Positions 8,198 to 17,336 are shown, numbered from the stretch's first letter. The stretch: 64,000 nucleotides of DNA from Labrenzia sp. OB1 (GCF_001624695.1 NZ_JSEP01000008.1:124001-188000), one strand, 5' to 3'. A program made the numbers and translations. The notes: generated by a model from the sequence alone, not told the origin.

Positions 8198-9565
8198 ATG
8201 CTCAAGAACGATCGACTGGATGCCTGGGACCGGGAAAATTTCTTCCATCCCTCCACTCACCTGGCGCAGCACGCGCGCGGTGAAAGCCCGAGCCGCATCG
8301 TCACAGGCGGCAGTGGTGTCTTTATCGAGGACCGGGACGGCACGCGCCTGCTCGACGCGTTTGCCGGGCTTTATTGTGTGAATGTCGGCTACGGGCGGAC
8401 GGAAATCTCCGATGCCATCGCCGCCCAGGCCAAGGAGCTTGCCTATTACCACGCTTATGTAGGCCATGGCACAGAAGCCTCGATCACGCTGGCCAAAATG
8501 GTGATGGAGCGCGCGCCTGCACACATGTCGAAGGTCTATTTCGGCCTCGGCGGCTCCGACGCCAACGAGACCAATATCAAGTTGGTCTGGTACTACAACA
8601 ACATTCTCGGCCGTCCGGAAAAGAAGAAGATCATTTCACGCTGGCGCGGCTACCACGGCTCCGGCCTGATGACCGGCTCGCTTACCGGCCTTGAGCTTTT
8701 TCACAAGAAGTTCGACCTCCCGCTCGACACGGTCCTGCATACGATCGCACCCGATTATTTCCGCCGCGAGGATCTGTCGATGTCGGAGGCGGACTTCGTC
8801 GGCTATTGCGCGGCGGAACTGGAAGCCATGATCGAACGTGAAGGTCCGGACACGATTGCCGCCTTCATCGGAGAACCGGCGCTCGGAACCGGGGGCATCG
8901 TGCCGCCGCCCGCCGGATACTGGGAAGCCATTCAGAAGGTTCTTAAGAAACACGATATCCTGCTGATCGCCGACGAAGTCGTCTCGGGCTTCGGCCGACT
9001 GGGAAGTATGTTCGGATCGGATCACTACGGGATTGAACCCGACTTCATTACCATCGCCAAGGGTCTGACATCGGCCTATGCACCGCTTTCCGGGTCGATC
9101 GTTTCAGATAAGGTCTGGAAGGTTCTGGAAGACGGTACCGATGAATTCGGCCCCATCGGCCACGGCTGGACCTATTCCGCGCACCCTATCGGAGCCGCCG
9201 CCGGTGTCGCCAATCTGGAGCTGATCGACAAGCTCGGTCTGATCCAAAACGCGAAATCCGCCGGTGCCTATTTCAAGAACGCCCTGCAGGGCGAACTCGG
9301 CGGTCACGCCAATGTGGGCGATATCCGCGGCGACGGGATGCTGTGCGCTGTTGAATTTGTCGAAGACAGGGACAGCCGGACCTTCTTCGACCCTGCACGC
9401 AAGGTCGGACCACAAGTGGCGGCCGCTCTTTTGAAGGAAGGCGTAATCGGACGGGCGATGCCCCAGGGCGATATCCTCGGGTTCGCACCGCCGCTGTGTA
9501 TTACGGAAGCAGAGATCGACCAGGTCGTTGCCGCCACCGGCAAGGCAGTACGCGCGGTTCTTTAA
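8198..9565 (+). CDS. doeD: Class III aminotransferase, probable diaminobutyrate transaminase DoeD
   Basis: The 455-residue protein is a PLP-dependent class III (omega) aminotransferase. The PLP aspartate lies in IADEVVSGFGR (D259), the Schiff-base lysine is K288 in ITIAKGLTSAYAPLSG, and FGLGGSDANETNIKL marks the cofactor phosphate region. ATG 8198 has AAAGGA 7 nt upstream. In ectoine breakdown DoeD transfers the gamma-amino group of L-2,4-diaminobutyrate and yields aspartate semialdehyde, which DoeC oxidises to aspartate; no doeC is present here. Sequence alone would also allow another omega-amino acid:pyruvate aminotransferase, so the specific name rests on gene order. Confidence 0.82.
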   Translation: MLKNDRLDAWDRENFFHPSTHLAQHARGESPSRIVTGGSGVFIEDRDGTRLLDAFAGLYCVNVGYGRTEISDAIAAQAKELAYYHAYVGHGTEASITLAKMVMERAPAHMSKVYFGLGGSDANETNIKLVWYYNNILGRPEKKKIISRWRGYHGSGLMTGSLTGLELFHKKFDLPLDTVLHTIAPDYFRREDLSMSEADFVGYCAAELEAMIEREGPDTIAAFIGEPALGTGGIVPPPAGYWEAIQKVLKKHDILLIADEVVSGFGRLGSMFGSDHYGIEPDFITIAKGLTSAYAPLSGSIVSDKVWKVLEDGTDEFGPIGHGWTYSAHPIGAAAGVANLELIDKLGLIQNAKSAGAYFKNALQGELGGHANVGDIRGDGMLCAVEFVEDRDSRTFFDPARKVGPQVAAALLKEGVIGRAMPQGDILGFAPPLCITEAEIDQVVAATGKAVRAVL

Positions 9566-9608
9566 AAGCAGTTAGGTCCCCGGAGCCCTGCGGGGGAATC
9601 GGTCCCAC

Positions 9609-9644
9609 GTTGTCCCGGCGATGCACAGCGCTCACCGGGACAAC
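9609..9644 (+). terminator. Stem-loop after doeD
   Basis: GTTGTCCCGG (9609-9618) and CCGGGACAAC (9635-9644) are perfect 10-bp arms around a 16-nt loop, 44 bp after the doeD stop. Only ATTCTGTT follows, so it is at best a weak intrinsic terminator. The rest of 9566-9845 holds no gene apart from the paaG promoter region. Confidence 0.45.
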
Positions 9645-9792
9645 ATTCTGTTACGCTACGGATGTATCCGGCATTTTCCCGGACCGGATGTCCTGAACCA
9701 TTGCGGCATGACCGCCGTTTTTCCGCTCTGCTCGACCTGTGTGAAAAAAGATGTATTCCGGCTTTGACCGGAGCCGTCCATCGTGCATTAAT

Positions 9793-9829
9793 GTCACACA
9801 AATTTAGCACTTTCACAAAAACTTGTGAC
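9793..9829. promoter_or_regulatory. Probable PaaX operator upstream of paaG
   Basis: GTCACA (9793-9798) and TGTGAC (9824-9829) are inverted half-sites separated by exactly 25 bp. An inner inverted repeat, TCACAA-AAAC-TTGTGA, occupies 9813-9828. The paaA promoter has ATCACA-N25-TGTGAT at 19172-19208. The shared spacing points to one regulator, most simply PaaX. The paaG ribosome site follows directly at 9836-9840. Confidence 0.6.
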
Positions 9830-9845
9830 GCTTTGGGAGGAGCGA

Positions 9846-10640
9846 ATGGCTGACACAGAAACGGTGCTGGCGGAGCGGCAGGACGGCTTTCTCCTTATAA
9901 CGCTCAACCGCCCGGACCGGCTGAACGCCTTCAACGAAACCATGCATCATGAATTGCGCCAGTGCCTGGACGAGGCGCATTCGGATGATGACATTCGCGC
10001 TGTTCTGCTGACGGGTGCCGGGCGCGCCTTTTGCGCCGGTCAGGATCTCTCCGACCGGGACATGCGCGCAGGAGCCGAAGCACCGGATCTCGGGCATACG
10101 CTTGAAACCCTTTATAACCCGCTCGTGCGCCAGATACGTGCGTTGCCGAAACCGGTTGTCTGCGCCGTCAACGGCGTCGCTGCCGGAGCCGGCGCGAATA
10201 TCGCGCTAGCCTGCGACATCGTCCTGGCAGCCCATTCGGCGCGTTTCATCCAGGCGTTTTCCAAAATCGGACTGGTGCCGGATTCCGGCGGGACATGGTT
10301 CCTGCCGCGGTTGATCGGCGAAGCGCGCGCCAAGGCGCTGGCAATGACGGCGGAACCACTCAGCGCCGAAATGGCGGTAAGCTGGGGCCTCATCTGGAAA
10401 GCCGTGCCCGACATGGAACTCCTCAAGGACGCAACAACACTCACCGGTCAACTCGCCGGCGGGGCAACCAAGGGCCTGGCGCTGACAAAACAGCTCATTC
10501 AGGATGCGTCGGTCCAGCCCCTCGACAGTCATCTCTATGCGGAACGCGATGCGCAACGTCAGGCCGGACGGACGTCCGATTACAGGGAGGGTGTCGCAGC
10601 CTTTCTGGAAAAACGCCAAGCCCGGTTCTCCGGTTCCTGA
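9846..10640 (+). CDS. paaG: 2-(1,2-epoxy-1,2-dihydrophenyl)acetyl-CoA isomerase PaaG
   Basis: The 264-residue crotonase-family protein starts at ATG 9846, with GGGAGG just upstream. The oxyanion-hole segments are LLTGAGRAFCAGQDL near residue 60 and NGVAAGAGANIALACD near residue 110, followed by FSKIGLVPDSGGTWFLPRLIG, typical of PaaG. It converts the ring-1,2-epoxide of phenylacetyl-CoA to the seven-membered oxepin-CoA, between the PaaABCDE epoxidase and PaaZ. It heads the plus-strand paaG-paaI-paaK operon, next to the candidate PaaX site. Confidence 0.92.
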   Translation: MADTETVLAERQDGFLLITLNRPDRLNAFNETMHHELRQCLDEAHSDDDIRAVLLTGAGRAFCAGQDLSDRDMRAGAEAPDLGHTLETLYNPLVRQIRALPKPVVCAVNGVAAGAGANIALACDIVLAAHSARFIQAFSKIGLVPDSGGTWFLPRLIGEARAKALAMTAEPLSAEMAVSWGLIWKAVPDMELLKDATTLTGQLAGGATKGLALTKQLIQDASVQPLDSHLYAERDAQRQAGRTSDYREGVAAFLEKRQARFSGS

Positions 10641-10660
10641 CATATTCTTCGGAGAGTTGA

Positions 10661-11086
10661 ATGACGCAAGAAGAACTCGCCAGGGCCTGTGCGCAACGTA
10701 TGTGGTCGCAGGACACTGCATCGCAGGACCTTGGCCTCAGCCTCGACCATATTGCTCCGGGCCATTCGGTGATGTCGGTTACCGTTTCCAAAAGCATGAC
10801 CAACGGGCACGGAACCTGTCACGGCGGCTATCTTTTCACCCTTGCCGACAGTGCCTTCGCCTTTGCCTGCAATACCTACAACCAGATCACGGTCGCACAG
10901 CAGTGCTCGATCACCTTTCTGGCGCCGGCCCATCTGGGCGACCGGCTGACCGCCACGGCGCGCGAACGGTCCCGGCAGGGCCGGTCCGGGCTCTACGATG
11001 TGACGATTGAAAATCAGAACGGCGATACGATTGCCGAATTCCGCGGCAATTCAAGAACAACAAAAGGCACGATATTGCCTGAGTAG
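10661..11086 (+). CDS. paaI: Hydroxyphenylacetyl-CoA thioesterase PaaI
   Basis: The 141-residue protein is a hot-dog-fold thioesterase. The central segment NGHGTCHGGYLFTLADSAFAFACN carries the PaaI glycine/aspartate pattern, and AQQCSITFLAPAHLGDRL supplies the second conserved strand. PaaI hydrolyses dead-end CoA esters such as ring-hydroxylated phenylacetyl-CoA, which frees trapped CoA when the pathway stalls. It lies 20 bp after paaG and 39 bp before paaK in the same operon, and its length is normal for the family. Confidence 0.92.
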   Translation: MTQEELARACAQRMWSQDTASQDLGLSLDHIAPGHSVMSVTVSKSMTNGHGTCHGGYLFTLADSAFAFACNTYNQITVAQQCSITFLAPAHLGDRLTATARERSRQGRSGLYDVTIENQNGDTIAEFRGNSRTTKGTILPE

Positions 11087-11125
11087 GAGAGACGGACCCT
11101 TGCGTCCGGCTTTTGGGAGGACATC

Positions 11126-12436
11126 ATGGAAGATCTGGCTCCGCGACCCGGCGATCTGGAACCTGTTGAAACGGCATCCAGGGACGAACTCTGCGCGTTG
11201 CAACTGGAGCGCCTGAAATGGTCGCTCAGCCATGCCTATGAAAACGTTCCCTTTTTCAGGGAGCGATTTGACGCCAAAGGTGTTCACCCCTCCGACCTGA
11301 AGACGCTGAGCGATCTCTCCAGGTTCCCATTCACGGCAAAGTCCGACCTCAGGGATCACTACCCTTTCGGATTGTTCGCAGTCCCGCGCGACAAGATCGT
11401 GCGGATTCATGCGTCTTCGGGAACCACCGGCAAGCCGACCGTGGTTGGATATACGGCCAACGATATCGAAATGTGGGCAAATCTCGTCGCTCGCTCGATC
11501 CGCGCTTCCGGCGGCCGCGCCGGTGACATCATCCACGTCGCTTATGGCTACGGTCTTTTCACAGGCGGTCTCGGTGCGCATTACGGCGCAGAAAAGCTGG
11601 GCTGCACCGTCATTCCCGTGTCCGGGGGAATGACCGAGCGTCAGGTCACGCTGATTCAGGATTTCAAACCCCGCATCATCATGGTGACGCCGTCCTATCT
11701 CCTGTCCATTCTGGACGAGTTCCGCCGCCAGGGGATCGATCCGAGGGAAAGCACGCTCGCCGTGGGTGTTTTCGGAGCCGAACCCTGGACAAATTCCATG
11801 CGCCTCGAAATCGAACAGGCCTTCGACATGCATGCCGTCGATATTTACGGACTGTCCGAAATTCTGGGTCCGGGCGTTGCCAACGAATGTGTGGAGACCA
11901 AGGATGGCCTGCATATCTGGGAAGACCATTTTTATCCGGAAATCATCGACCCGGAAACGGGCGAAGTCCTGCCCGACGGGGAGATAGGCGAACTCGTGTT
12001 CACCACCCTCACCAAAGAGGGGCTGCCGATGATCCGCTATCGCACCCGCGATCTGACTCGATTGCTACCGGGTACGGCCCGCAGCATGCGACGGATGGAA
12101 AAAGTCACCGGCCGCTCGGACGACATGATCATCCTGAGGGGTGTGAATGTGTTTCCGACACAGATCGAGGAGCAGATCCTGAAATGTGAGGGTCTGTCGC
12201 CGCATTTCCAGATCGAACTGAAAAAGACCGACCGCCTCGACGTCATGACGGTTCATGTTGAAGCGCTGCCCGGTGCCGCGTCGGAGGACCAGCGCGCGGG
12301 ATCTACCAAAGAGCTGGCCCATCACATCAAGAGCGTCGTCGGCGTATCGGCTGCGATCAATGTTACCGAACCCGGCGCGGTTGAACGCTCAGTTGGCAAA
12401 GCCAAACGGGTGGTGGACAAGCGGCCCAAAAATTGA
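11126..12436 (+). CDS. paaK: Phenylacetate-CoA ligase PaaK
   Basis: The 436-residue enzyme activates phenylacetate with ATP and CoA in the first step of the pathway. It is an ANL-superfamily adenylating enzyme: HASSGTTGKPTVVGYT is the nucleotide-binding motif, SEILGPGVANEC and IRYRTRDLTRLLPG form the adenylate site, and the C-terminal lid contains GRSDDMIILRGVNVFPTQIEE. ATG 11126 has GGGAGG upstream. It ends the plus-strand paa operon; its stop abuts the 3' end of a frameshifted minus-strand gene. Confidence 0.94.
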   Translation: MEDLAPRPGDLEPVETASRDELCALQLERLKWSLSHAYENVPFFRERFDAKGVHPSDLKTLSDLSRFPFTAKSDLRDHYPFGLFAVPRDKIVRIHASSGTTGKPTVVGYTANDIEMWANLVARSIRASGGRAGDIIHVAYGYGLFTGGLGAHYGAEKLGCTVIPVSGGMTERQVTLIQDFKPRIIMVTPSYLLSILDEFRRQGIDPRESTLAVGVFGAEPWTNSMRLEIEQAFDMHAVDIYGLSEILGPGVANECVETKDGLHIWEDHFYPEIIDPETGEVLPDGEIGELVFTTLTKEGLPMIRYRTRDLTRLLPGTARSMRRMEKVTGRSDDMIILRGVNVFPTQIEEQILKCEGLSPHFQIELKKTDRLDVMTVHVEALPGAASEDQRAGSTKELAHHIKSVVGVSAAINVTEPGAVERSVGKAKRVVDKRPKN

Positions 12437-12738
12437 TCAGGACAAATTATCGGTTTTAAGAGGGCTGCCGATGGAACCATCGAGCAGCTTTCTCGGTTCT
12501 GCCGCAGAAATCCAACGGGTCTCAAACTCCACCACCGCATAGAGCTTTTCGTTACGAAATGCGCTGACATTCCTTGTCGAGGTCCACAGGACGGGCTTGC
12601 TGCCCACTATCCAGGGGCCTCACGCGCCACAATGCGAGCGTCCGCCAGCGATTGCGCCCGGACGATCACTTCGCCCTGATTTTCCTCAAGATCCCAATTT
12701 GCGGCTGTGAGGGAGAGCTTGAAGATACGTGTTTTCAT
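12437..12738 (-). pseudogene. Frameshifted small gene between paaK and paaZ
   Basis: On the minus strand ATG 12738 opens a frame beginning MKTRIFKLSLTAANWD and reading protein-like to about residue 41, then hits TAG. A minus-one shift in the GGCCCCTGG run (about 12612-12620) restores a frame that continues as PWIVGSKPVLWTSTRN to a TGA at 12437-12439, for about 100 residues in total. The two parts read as one globular protein with alternating charged and hydrophobic residues. I do not recognise the family. Either the gene is decayed or one C is missing from the assembly. The two genes meet tail to tail, with the paaK stop ending at 12436. Confidence 0.45.
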
Positions 12739-12818
12739 ATGGGCTCAACCCGCCGGTGACAGAAAAGTTTACCGGAACATACAGCCGAAATCCTGTCCGC
12801 GCTCACCCCCTTCCCTGC

Positions 12819-14873
12819 TTACGACGCCCGGTTTCCCGTCCATTCCTTTGCAACAAGTGTCAGAACGTCGTAGTGCGCAACGGGTTCGTCCTTCTGGTTG
12901 GTCACGAGACAGTCCCATCTGACTTCGCCGTAATCAGCTGTAATCCGCGGCGAAATTTCCTTGGCCGTCAGTTGGGCCTTCAAGTCGTCCCCCGCATTCA
13001 ACGGCGTGAGAAAACGCAGGTTATCGACGCCGTAATTGGCAAGGACAGGTCCTTCATCCGGATCGACAAAAAGCCCTGCGGCGAAGGAGACGATGAGATA
13101 GCCGTGCGCGACGCGGCCCTCGAAGAACGGGTTCCGCCTTGCAGCGTCTTCATCCATATGGGCATAGAAGGTGTCGCCGGTGAAAGTGGCGAAGTGTTCG
13201 ATATCCTCAAGCGTCACGGTCCGGGACTTCGTTGTCAGCCGGTCACCGATCGTCAGTTCGGCAAGCGATTTGCGGAACGGATGCTGGCTGTCCGTGCGCC
13301 CCGGAGCACCTGTGACCCACCTGCCCGTCACGCTGCCCAAGAGATGCGGGGCTCCCTGAATGGCAGTGCGCTGCATGTAGTGCTTGATAGCCCGGATGCC
13401 GCCAAGTTCCTCCCCGCCTCCAGCCCTGCCGGGCCCGCCATGAACCAGCATCGGCAAGGGAGATCCGTGCCCGGTCGAGGATTTGGCGCTCTGGCGATTG
13501 CCGATCATCACGCGGCCATGGAACGGCGCCATGCCGAGAACCATTTCCTCCGCCACCGACGGGTCATCGGTAAAGACGGACGCGACAAGCGAGCCTTTGC
13601 CCTTGCGGGTCAGCTCAACCGCTTCCTCGATTTCGTCGTAGGGCATGAGTGTTGCCACCGGCCCGAAGGCCTCAATGGAATGTACCGCGTGCGAGGAAAG
13701 CGGATTTTCGCAATGGAGCAAGACAGGAGAAGCGAAAGCGCCTTCTTCCGGTAGGTCCCCGTTTCCGGGAGAAACCACTTCAGCTTCGGCCTTGAGATCC
13801 GCGACGCGTTCCAGAACCTCCTGCCGTTGGCCGAGTGAAGCCAAAGGCCCTATGGTGACGTTTTCCTGCCGGGGATCGCCGATCACCTGGCGGGAAAATC
13901 GCTGGTTAAGCACCTCCGCAACGGCGGAAACAGACGCTCTCGGAGCAATGATGCGCCGGATCGCGGTGCATTTCTGACCGGCCTTGGCGGTCATTTCCCG
14001 GGCGACTTCCTTTACGAACAGATCGAATTCCGGCTCGCCCGGTTTTGCGTCCGGGCCCAGGACGGCTGCATTCAGACTGTCGGCTTCCATGGTGAAGCGG
14101 ACCGAATTGCGGACGATCGCCGGATGACCACGCAACATCTGACCGGTCGAGGCGGACCCGGTGAAGGTGACCACGTCCTGATCGCTGACATGATCGATGA
14201 GATCGCCTGCAGATCCGCAAAGCAGTTGCAGCGCTCCGTCCGGCAGTACTCCGCTTTCCTGGATATGCCGCACCATGCGTTCCGTCACATAGGCGGTCTG
14301 GCTGGCCGGCTTCACCAGACAGGGAACGCCCGCGATTAAAGCGGGCGCGATCTTTTCCAGCATGCCCCAGCAGGGAAAGTTGAACGCGTTGATATGGACG
14401 GAAATTCCGCGCAAGGGCGACAGGATGTGTTGTCCGGAAAATGTGTCGTCCCGGGAGAGCGGTTCGACCGCACCTTCCACAAAGACCCTCGTGTTCGGCA
14501 TTTCCCGGCGCGCCTTGGATGAGAACGCGAAGAGCGTACCTATGCCGCCTTCGATGTCGATCCAGCTGTCCTTGCGGGTTGCACCAGTCGCAAAGCTCTC
14601 CTCATAGAAGAGTTCCTTGTTCTCCATCAGCGATTGCGCCAGCGCCTTCAGCATGAGGGCGCGCTCGTGATACGTCATCTTTCGAAGGGCCTTGCCGCCG
14701 GTCTCCCGGCCGTAGGCAAGCGCTTCGCCCAAATCGAGACCGGAGGCGTCGATGCTGGCGACAGGTTTACCGGTCGAGGCGTCGAGGAGCGCCTTGCCCT
14801 CGCCTTTTCCGGTTTGCCAGCGCCCGGCCAGCCAGCTTTCCAGAACGCGCACGTCTTTTGTGACCAAAGTCAT
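12819..14873 (-). CDS. paaZ: Bifunctional oxepin-CoA hydrolase / 3-oxo-5,6-dehydrosuberyl-CoA semialdehyde dehydrogenase PaaZ
   Basis: The 684-residue protein is full length for PaaZ. Residues 1 to about 520 are an aldehyde dehydrogenase, with AGQKCTAIRRI holding the catalytic cysteine and ISVHINAFNFPCWGMLEKIAP at the NADP-binding region. The C-terminal 150 residues are a MaoC-type hydratase domain with FTGDTFYAHMDEDAARRNPF and RVAHGYLIVSFAAGLF. It opens the oxepin ring of the PaaG product and oxidises the resulting aldehyde. It lies downstream of the epoxidase genes on the same strand, 58 bp after paaE. Confidence 0.95.
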   Translation of the reverse strand: MTLVTKDVRVLESWLAGRWQTGKGEGKALLDASTGKPVASIDASGLDLGEALAYGRETGGKALRKMTYHERALMLKALAQSLMENKELFYEESFATGATRKDSWIDIEGGIGTLFAFSSKARREMPNTRVFVEGAVEPLSRDDTFSGQHILSPLRGISVHINAFNFPCWGMLEKIAPALIAGVPCLVKPASQTAYVTERMVRHIQESGVLPDGALQLLCGSAGDLIDHVSDQDVVTFTGSASTGQMLRGHPAIVRNSVRFTMEADSLNAAVLGPDAKPGEPEFDLFVKEVAREMTAKAGQKCTAIRRIIAPRASVSAVAEVLNQRFSRQVIGDPRQENVTIGPLASLGQRQEVLERVADLKAEAEVVSPGNGDLPEEGAFASPVLLHCENPLSSHAVHSIEAFGPVATLMPYDEIEEAVELTRKGKGSLVASVFTDDPSVAEEMVLGMAPFHGRVMIGNRQSAKSSTGHGSPLPMLVHGGPGRAGGGEELGGIRAIKHYMQRTAIQGAPHLLGSVTGRWVTGAPGRTDSQHPFRKSLAELTIGDRLTTKSRTVTLEDIEHFATFTGDTFYAHMDEDAARRNPFFEGRVAHGYLIVSFAAGLFVDPDEGPVLANYGVDNLRFLTPLNAGDDLKAQLTAKEISPRITADYGEVRWDCLVTNQKDEPVAHYDVLTLVAKEWTGNRAS

Positions 14874-14931
14874 GAAGCAAATCCAGTCTGAAGGTTGAAG
14901 GCCTCAGGGTACGGAAACCGTTCCCCTGTGT

Positions 14932-16005
14932 TCAGGCGTCGTAGGTGAGTACAAGGCGCTTGGTGAGCGGGCGGGACTGACAGGTCAGGATGTAACCGTC
15001 GCGGATTTCATCGTCCTCCAGCGCGTGATTGGCCGCCATTTCGACTTCCCCTTCCAGCAATCTTCCACGGCAGGTCGAACAGACACCGGCACAGCAGGAA
15101 TATGGCGCATCGATATTGTTCCTGTGAGCGGCCTGGAGAATGCTCTCACCGGGCTCCATATGAATGTCCATCGTGGTGCCATCGAGAGTCAGCTTCAGGT
15201 CGGCTTCCCTGGATTTTTCATCAGCGGCAACTGCGGCCTGATTCACAGGAAGACGGCCCGGCTGGTCCGACTTGAAAAGCTCCTGTTTGATCCGGTCAGG
15301 GGCAACGCCGTGCTTTTCGAGCCCTTGGCGCACCGTTTCCATCATGCCATGCGGTCCGCACAGGAATGCATGATCGATGTCCTCGGGGTCGATGAGGGTT
15401 TCAAGCAGTTCATCGAGCTTGCGCTCGTTAACCCGGCCGGAAAACAGGTCGGTGTCCTGAGCGTCGCTCTTCAGGATATGAATGATCTGCAGGCGGCCCA
15501 GATACCTGTTCTTGAGACCTTCCAGTTCCTCGCGGAACATGATCGAGGAAACCTGGCGATTGGCGTAAATCAGCGTGAATTGACAGTTCGGCTCACGTGC
15601 CAGAACTGTTTTCAGGATCGACAGAACAGGCGTGACACCGGACCCGCCGGCAAATCCGAGATAGAACTTCGCGCTCTCCGGTTCGACCGGAGCGAAGAAA
15701 CTGCCGAGCGGCGGCATCGCCTCGACTGTGTCGCCCGGTTTGAGGTTTTCATTGGCCCAGCAGGAAAACGCTCCGCCATCGACCCGTTTGATCCCCACCT
15801 TCAAGGCGCCTTCTTCGGTGCCGGCACAGATCGAATAACAGCGCCGGACCTCATGACCGTCAAAATCGCGTCGGAAAGTAAGATATTGTCCCTGGCTGAA
15901 ACGGAATGCATCCGAGTCTTCCGCGCTCGGTCGCAAGGTCACGATGACGCTGTCGCGTGTGTCCGGCACCACCTCCGTGACGGTCAGGGCATGAAAGCGT
16001 GACAT
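14932..16005 (-). CDS. paaE: Phenylacetyl-CoA epoxidase reductase subunit PaaE
   Basis: The 357-residue electron-transfer subunit has a ferredoxin-NADP reductase module first: RCYSICAG for FAD and GGSGVTPVLSILKTV for the nicotinamide side. A plant-type [2Fe-2S] ferredoxin domain with YSCCAGVCSTCRG and a distal ILTCQ cysteine follows. It passes NADPH electrons to the di-iron PaaA subunit. It follows paaD after 34 bp. Confidence 0.95.
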   Translation of the reverse strand: MSRFHALTVTEVVPDTRDSVIVTLRPSAEDSDAFRFSQGQYLTFRRDFDGHEVRRCYSICAGTEEGALKVGIKRVDGGAFSCWANENLKPGDTVEAMPPLGSFFAPVEPESAKFYLGFAGGSGVTPVLSILKTVLAREPNCQFTLIYANRQVSSIMFREELEGLKNRYLGRLQIIHILKSDAQDTDLFSGRVNERKLDELLETLIDPEDIDHAFLCGPHGMMETVRQGLEKHGVAPDRIKQELFKSDQPGRLPVNQAAVAADEKSREADLKLTLDGTTMDIHMEPGESILQAAHRNNIDAPYSCCAGVCSTCRGRLLEGEVEMAANHALEDDEIRDGYILTCQSRPLTKRLVLTYDA

Positions 16006-16039
16006 GTGGTTCCTCCCGGAAACAGCAGTGAACCTGCGG

Positions 16040-16555
16040 TTAGTGGCATTTGAAATAGTCGAAGGGTTCCAGGCAGGCCCGGCAACGGTAGGCGGCCTTG
16101 CAAGGGGTTGAACCGAACTGGCTAATCATTTCCGTGTTCTGCGATCCGCAGCGCGGACAGGCGACAACGAGGGTTCTGAGACCCGTCAGTCTGGCGACTC
16201 GCGCGTCGGTTCCCGCGCCTCTTTCATCCTGCGTCTCCGAAGGAGGAGCAATGCCGTATTCGCGCAGTTTTTCGCGCCCCTCGGCGGTCAGCCAGTCCGT
16301 CGTCCAGGCCGGACTAAGCTTCTGCTCCAGACGCAGGTCGTCGATGCCGCAGGAGCGCAGTTTGGTTTCGATGTCGAGATTGATCACCGACGTCGCCGGG
16401 CAGCCTGTATAGGTCGGCGTCACCGTGACCACGAGGGTATCCTCGTCCCAGCTGACATCGCGGATGATGCCGAGATCGGTCAGGGAAATCACGGGAATCT
16501 CCGGGTCGGGGACTTCCGAAAGCCACTGCCAGACCGTGTCCGTTGAAACCTGCAT
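16040..16555 (-). CDS. paaD: Phenylacetyl-CoA epoxidase assembly subunit PaaD
   Basis: The 171-residue protein begins with a MIP18/DUF59 domain (VPDPEIPVISLTDLGIIRDV, TPTYTGCPATSVI). It ends in a metal-binding tail with four Cys-x2-Cys-like ligands (ACPRCGSQNTE and YRCRACLEPF), the PaaD-specific arrangement. It is required to mature or stabilise the epoxidase metal sites. I start it at ATG 16555, where GAGGTG overlaps the paaC stop; the in-frame ATG at 16573 would overlap paaC by 14 bp. Both starts leave the domain intact. Confidence 0.92.
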   Translation of the reverse strand: MQVSTDTVWQWLSEVPDPEIPVISLTDLGIIRDVSWDEDTLVVTVTPTYTGCPATSVINLDIETKLRSCGIDDLRLEQKLSPAWTTDWLTAEGREKLREYGIAPPSETQDERGAGTDARVARLTGLRTLVVACPRCGSQNTEMISQFGSTPCKAAYRCRACLEPFDYFKCH

Positions 16556-16559
16556 CACC

Positions 16560-17336
16560 TCACCACGTCGCACCGGGATAGGCCCTTTGCAGGAACTGCA
16601 TCTCCGACAGGAGATGGCCGAGATGTTCCGAGTGCCGGCCGGTCAGGCCGCCCTTGTGGGCAAAATCCGATTGCGGCTGCGTCAGGGTCGCCTGCTTGAA
16701 CACCGCGGCAACGGTGTGTTCCCACCCCGGCTTCAACATTTTCGGGTCGGGCGCCAAACCGGCAGCCGCCATCGCTTCGTCGACCGCATCGGCCGCGAAC
16801 ATTTCACCGACATAGGGCCAGAGCGTATCCAGAGCGTCCTGCATGCGCCAGTGGCTTTCAGGCGTTCCGTCTCCCAACCTGATCACCAGATCCGAGGACC
16901 GGTCGAGATGATAGGCCACTTCCTTGCCGGCCTTTACCGCGATTTCGGCGATCCGCTCGTCCGCGGAAGTCTTGAGCGCCTCCAGGAGAGCATCCTGCCA
17001 GACGTCAATCAGGAACTGCCGCATCAGGGTAGTGCCGAAATCGCCATTCGGCTGTTCGGCGAGCAGGATGTTGCGGAAGTCCCAGGTGTCGCGAAGATAG
17101 GCAAGCTCGTTTTCTCCGCGCCCCCGGTCTTCAACCTCGCCTGCATAGCCGAGCCAAAGACGCGATTGCCCGATCAGATCGAGCGCGATGTTCGCGAGCG
17201 CGATATCTTCTTCCAGGGCGGGTGAATGCCCGCACCATTCCGAGACCCGGTGGCCGAGAATGAGCGCTGTATCGCCTCTGCGCAGAAGCCATTCAAACAG
17301 AATATCGTTCGCGATATTATCGCCCTGGGTCATCAT
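16560..17336 (-). CDS. paaC: Phenylacetyl-CoA epoxidase structural subunit PaaC
   Basis: The 258-residue protein is a ferritin-like helical protein of the PaaA_PaaC family. It has the pattern of the catalytic subunit (ALANIALDLIGQSRLWLGYAG, VAYHLDRSSDLVIRLGDG) but lacks a complete di-iron ligand set, as known for PaaC. It forms the PaaAC core with PaaA. Its start codon overlaps the paaB stop by one base (TAATG), so the two are translationally coupled. Confidence 0.94.
   Translation of the reverse strand: MMTQGDNIANDILFEWLLRRGDTALILGHRVSEWCGHSPALEEDIALANIALDLIGQSRLWLGYAGEVEDRGRGENELAYLRDTWDFRNILLAEQPNGDFGTTLMRQFLIDVWQDALLEALKTSADERIAEIAVKAGKEVAYHLDRSSDLVIRLGDGTPESHWRMQDALDTLWPYVGEMFAADAVDEAMAAAGLAPDPKMLKPGWEHTVAAVFKQATLTQPQSDFAHKGGLTGRHSEHLGHLLSEMQFLQRAYPGATW

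Noticed and set aside
12729..13754. A 341-codon plus-strand frame in the paaZ region
   Set aside because: It is the shadow of paaZ, which shows complete aldehyde dehydrogenase and MaoC motifs on the other strand.
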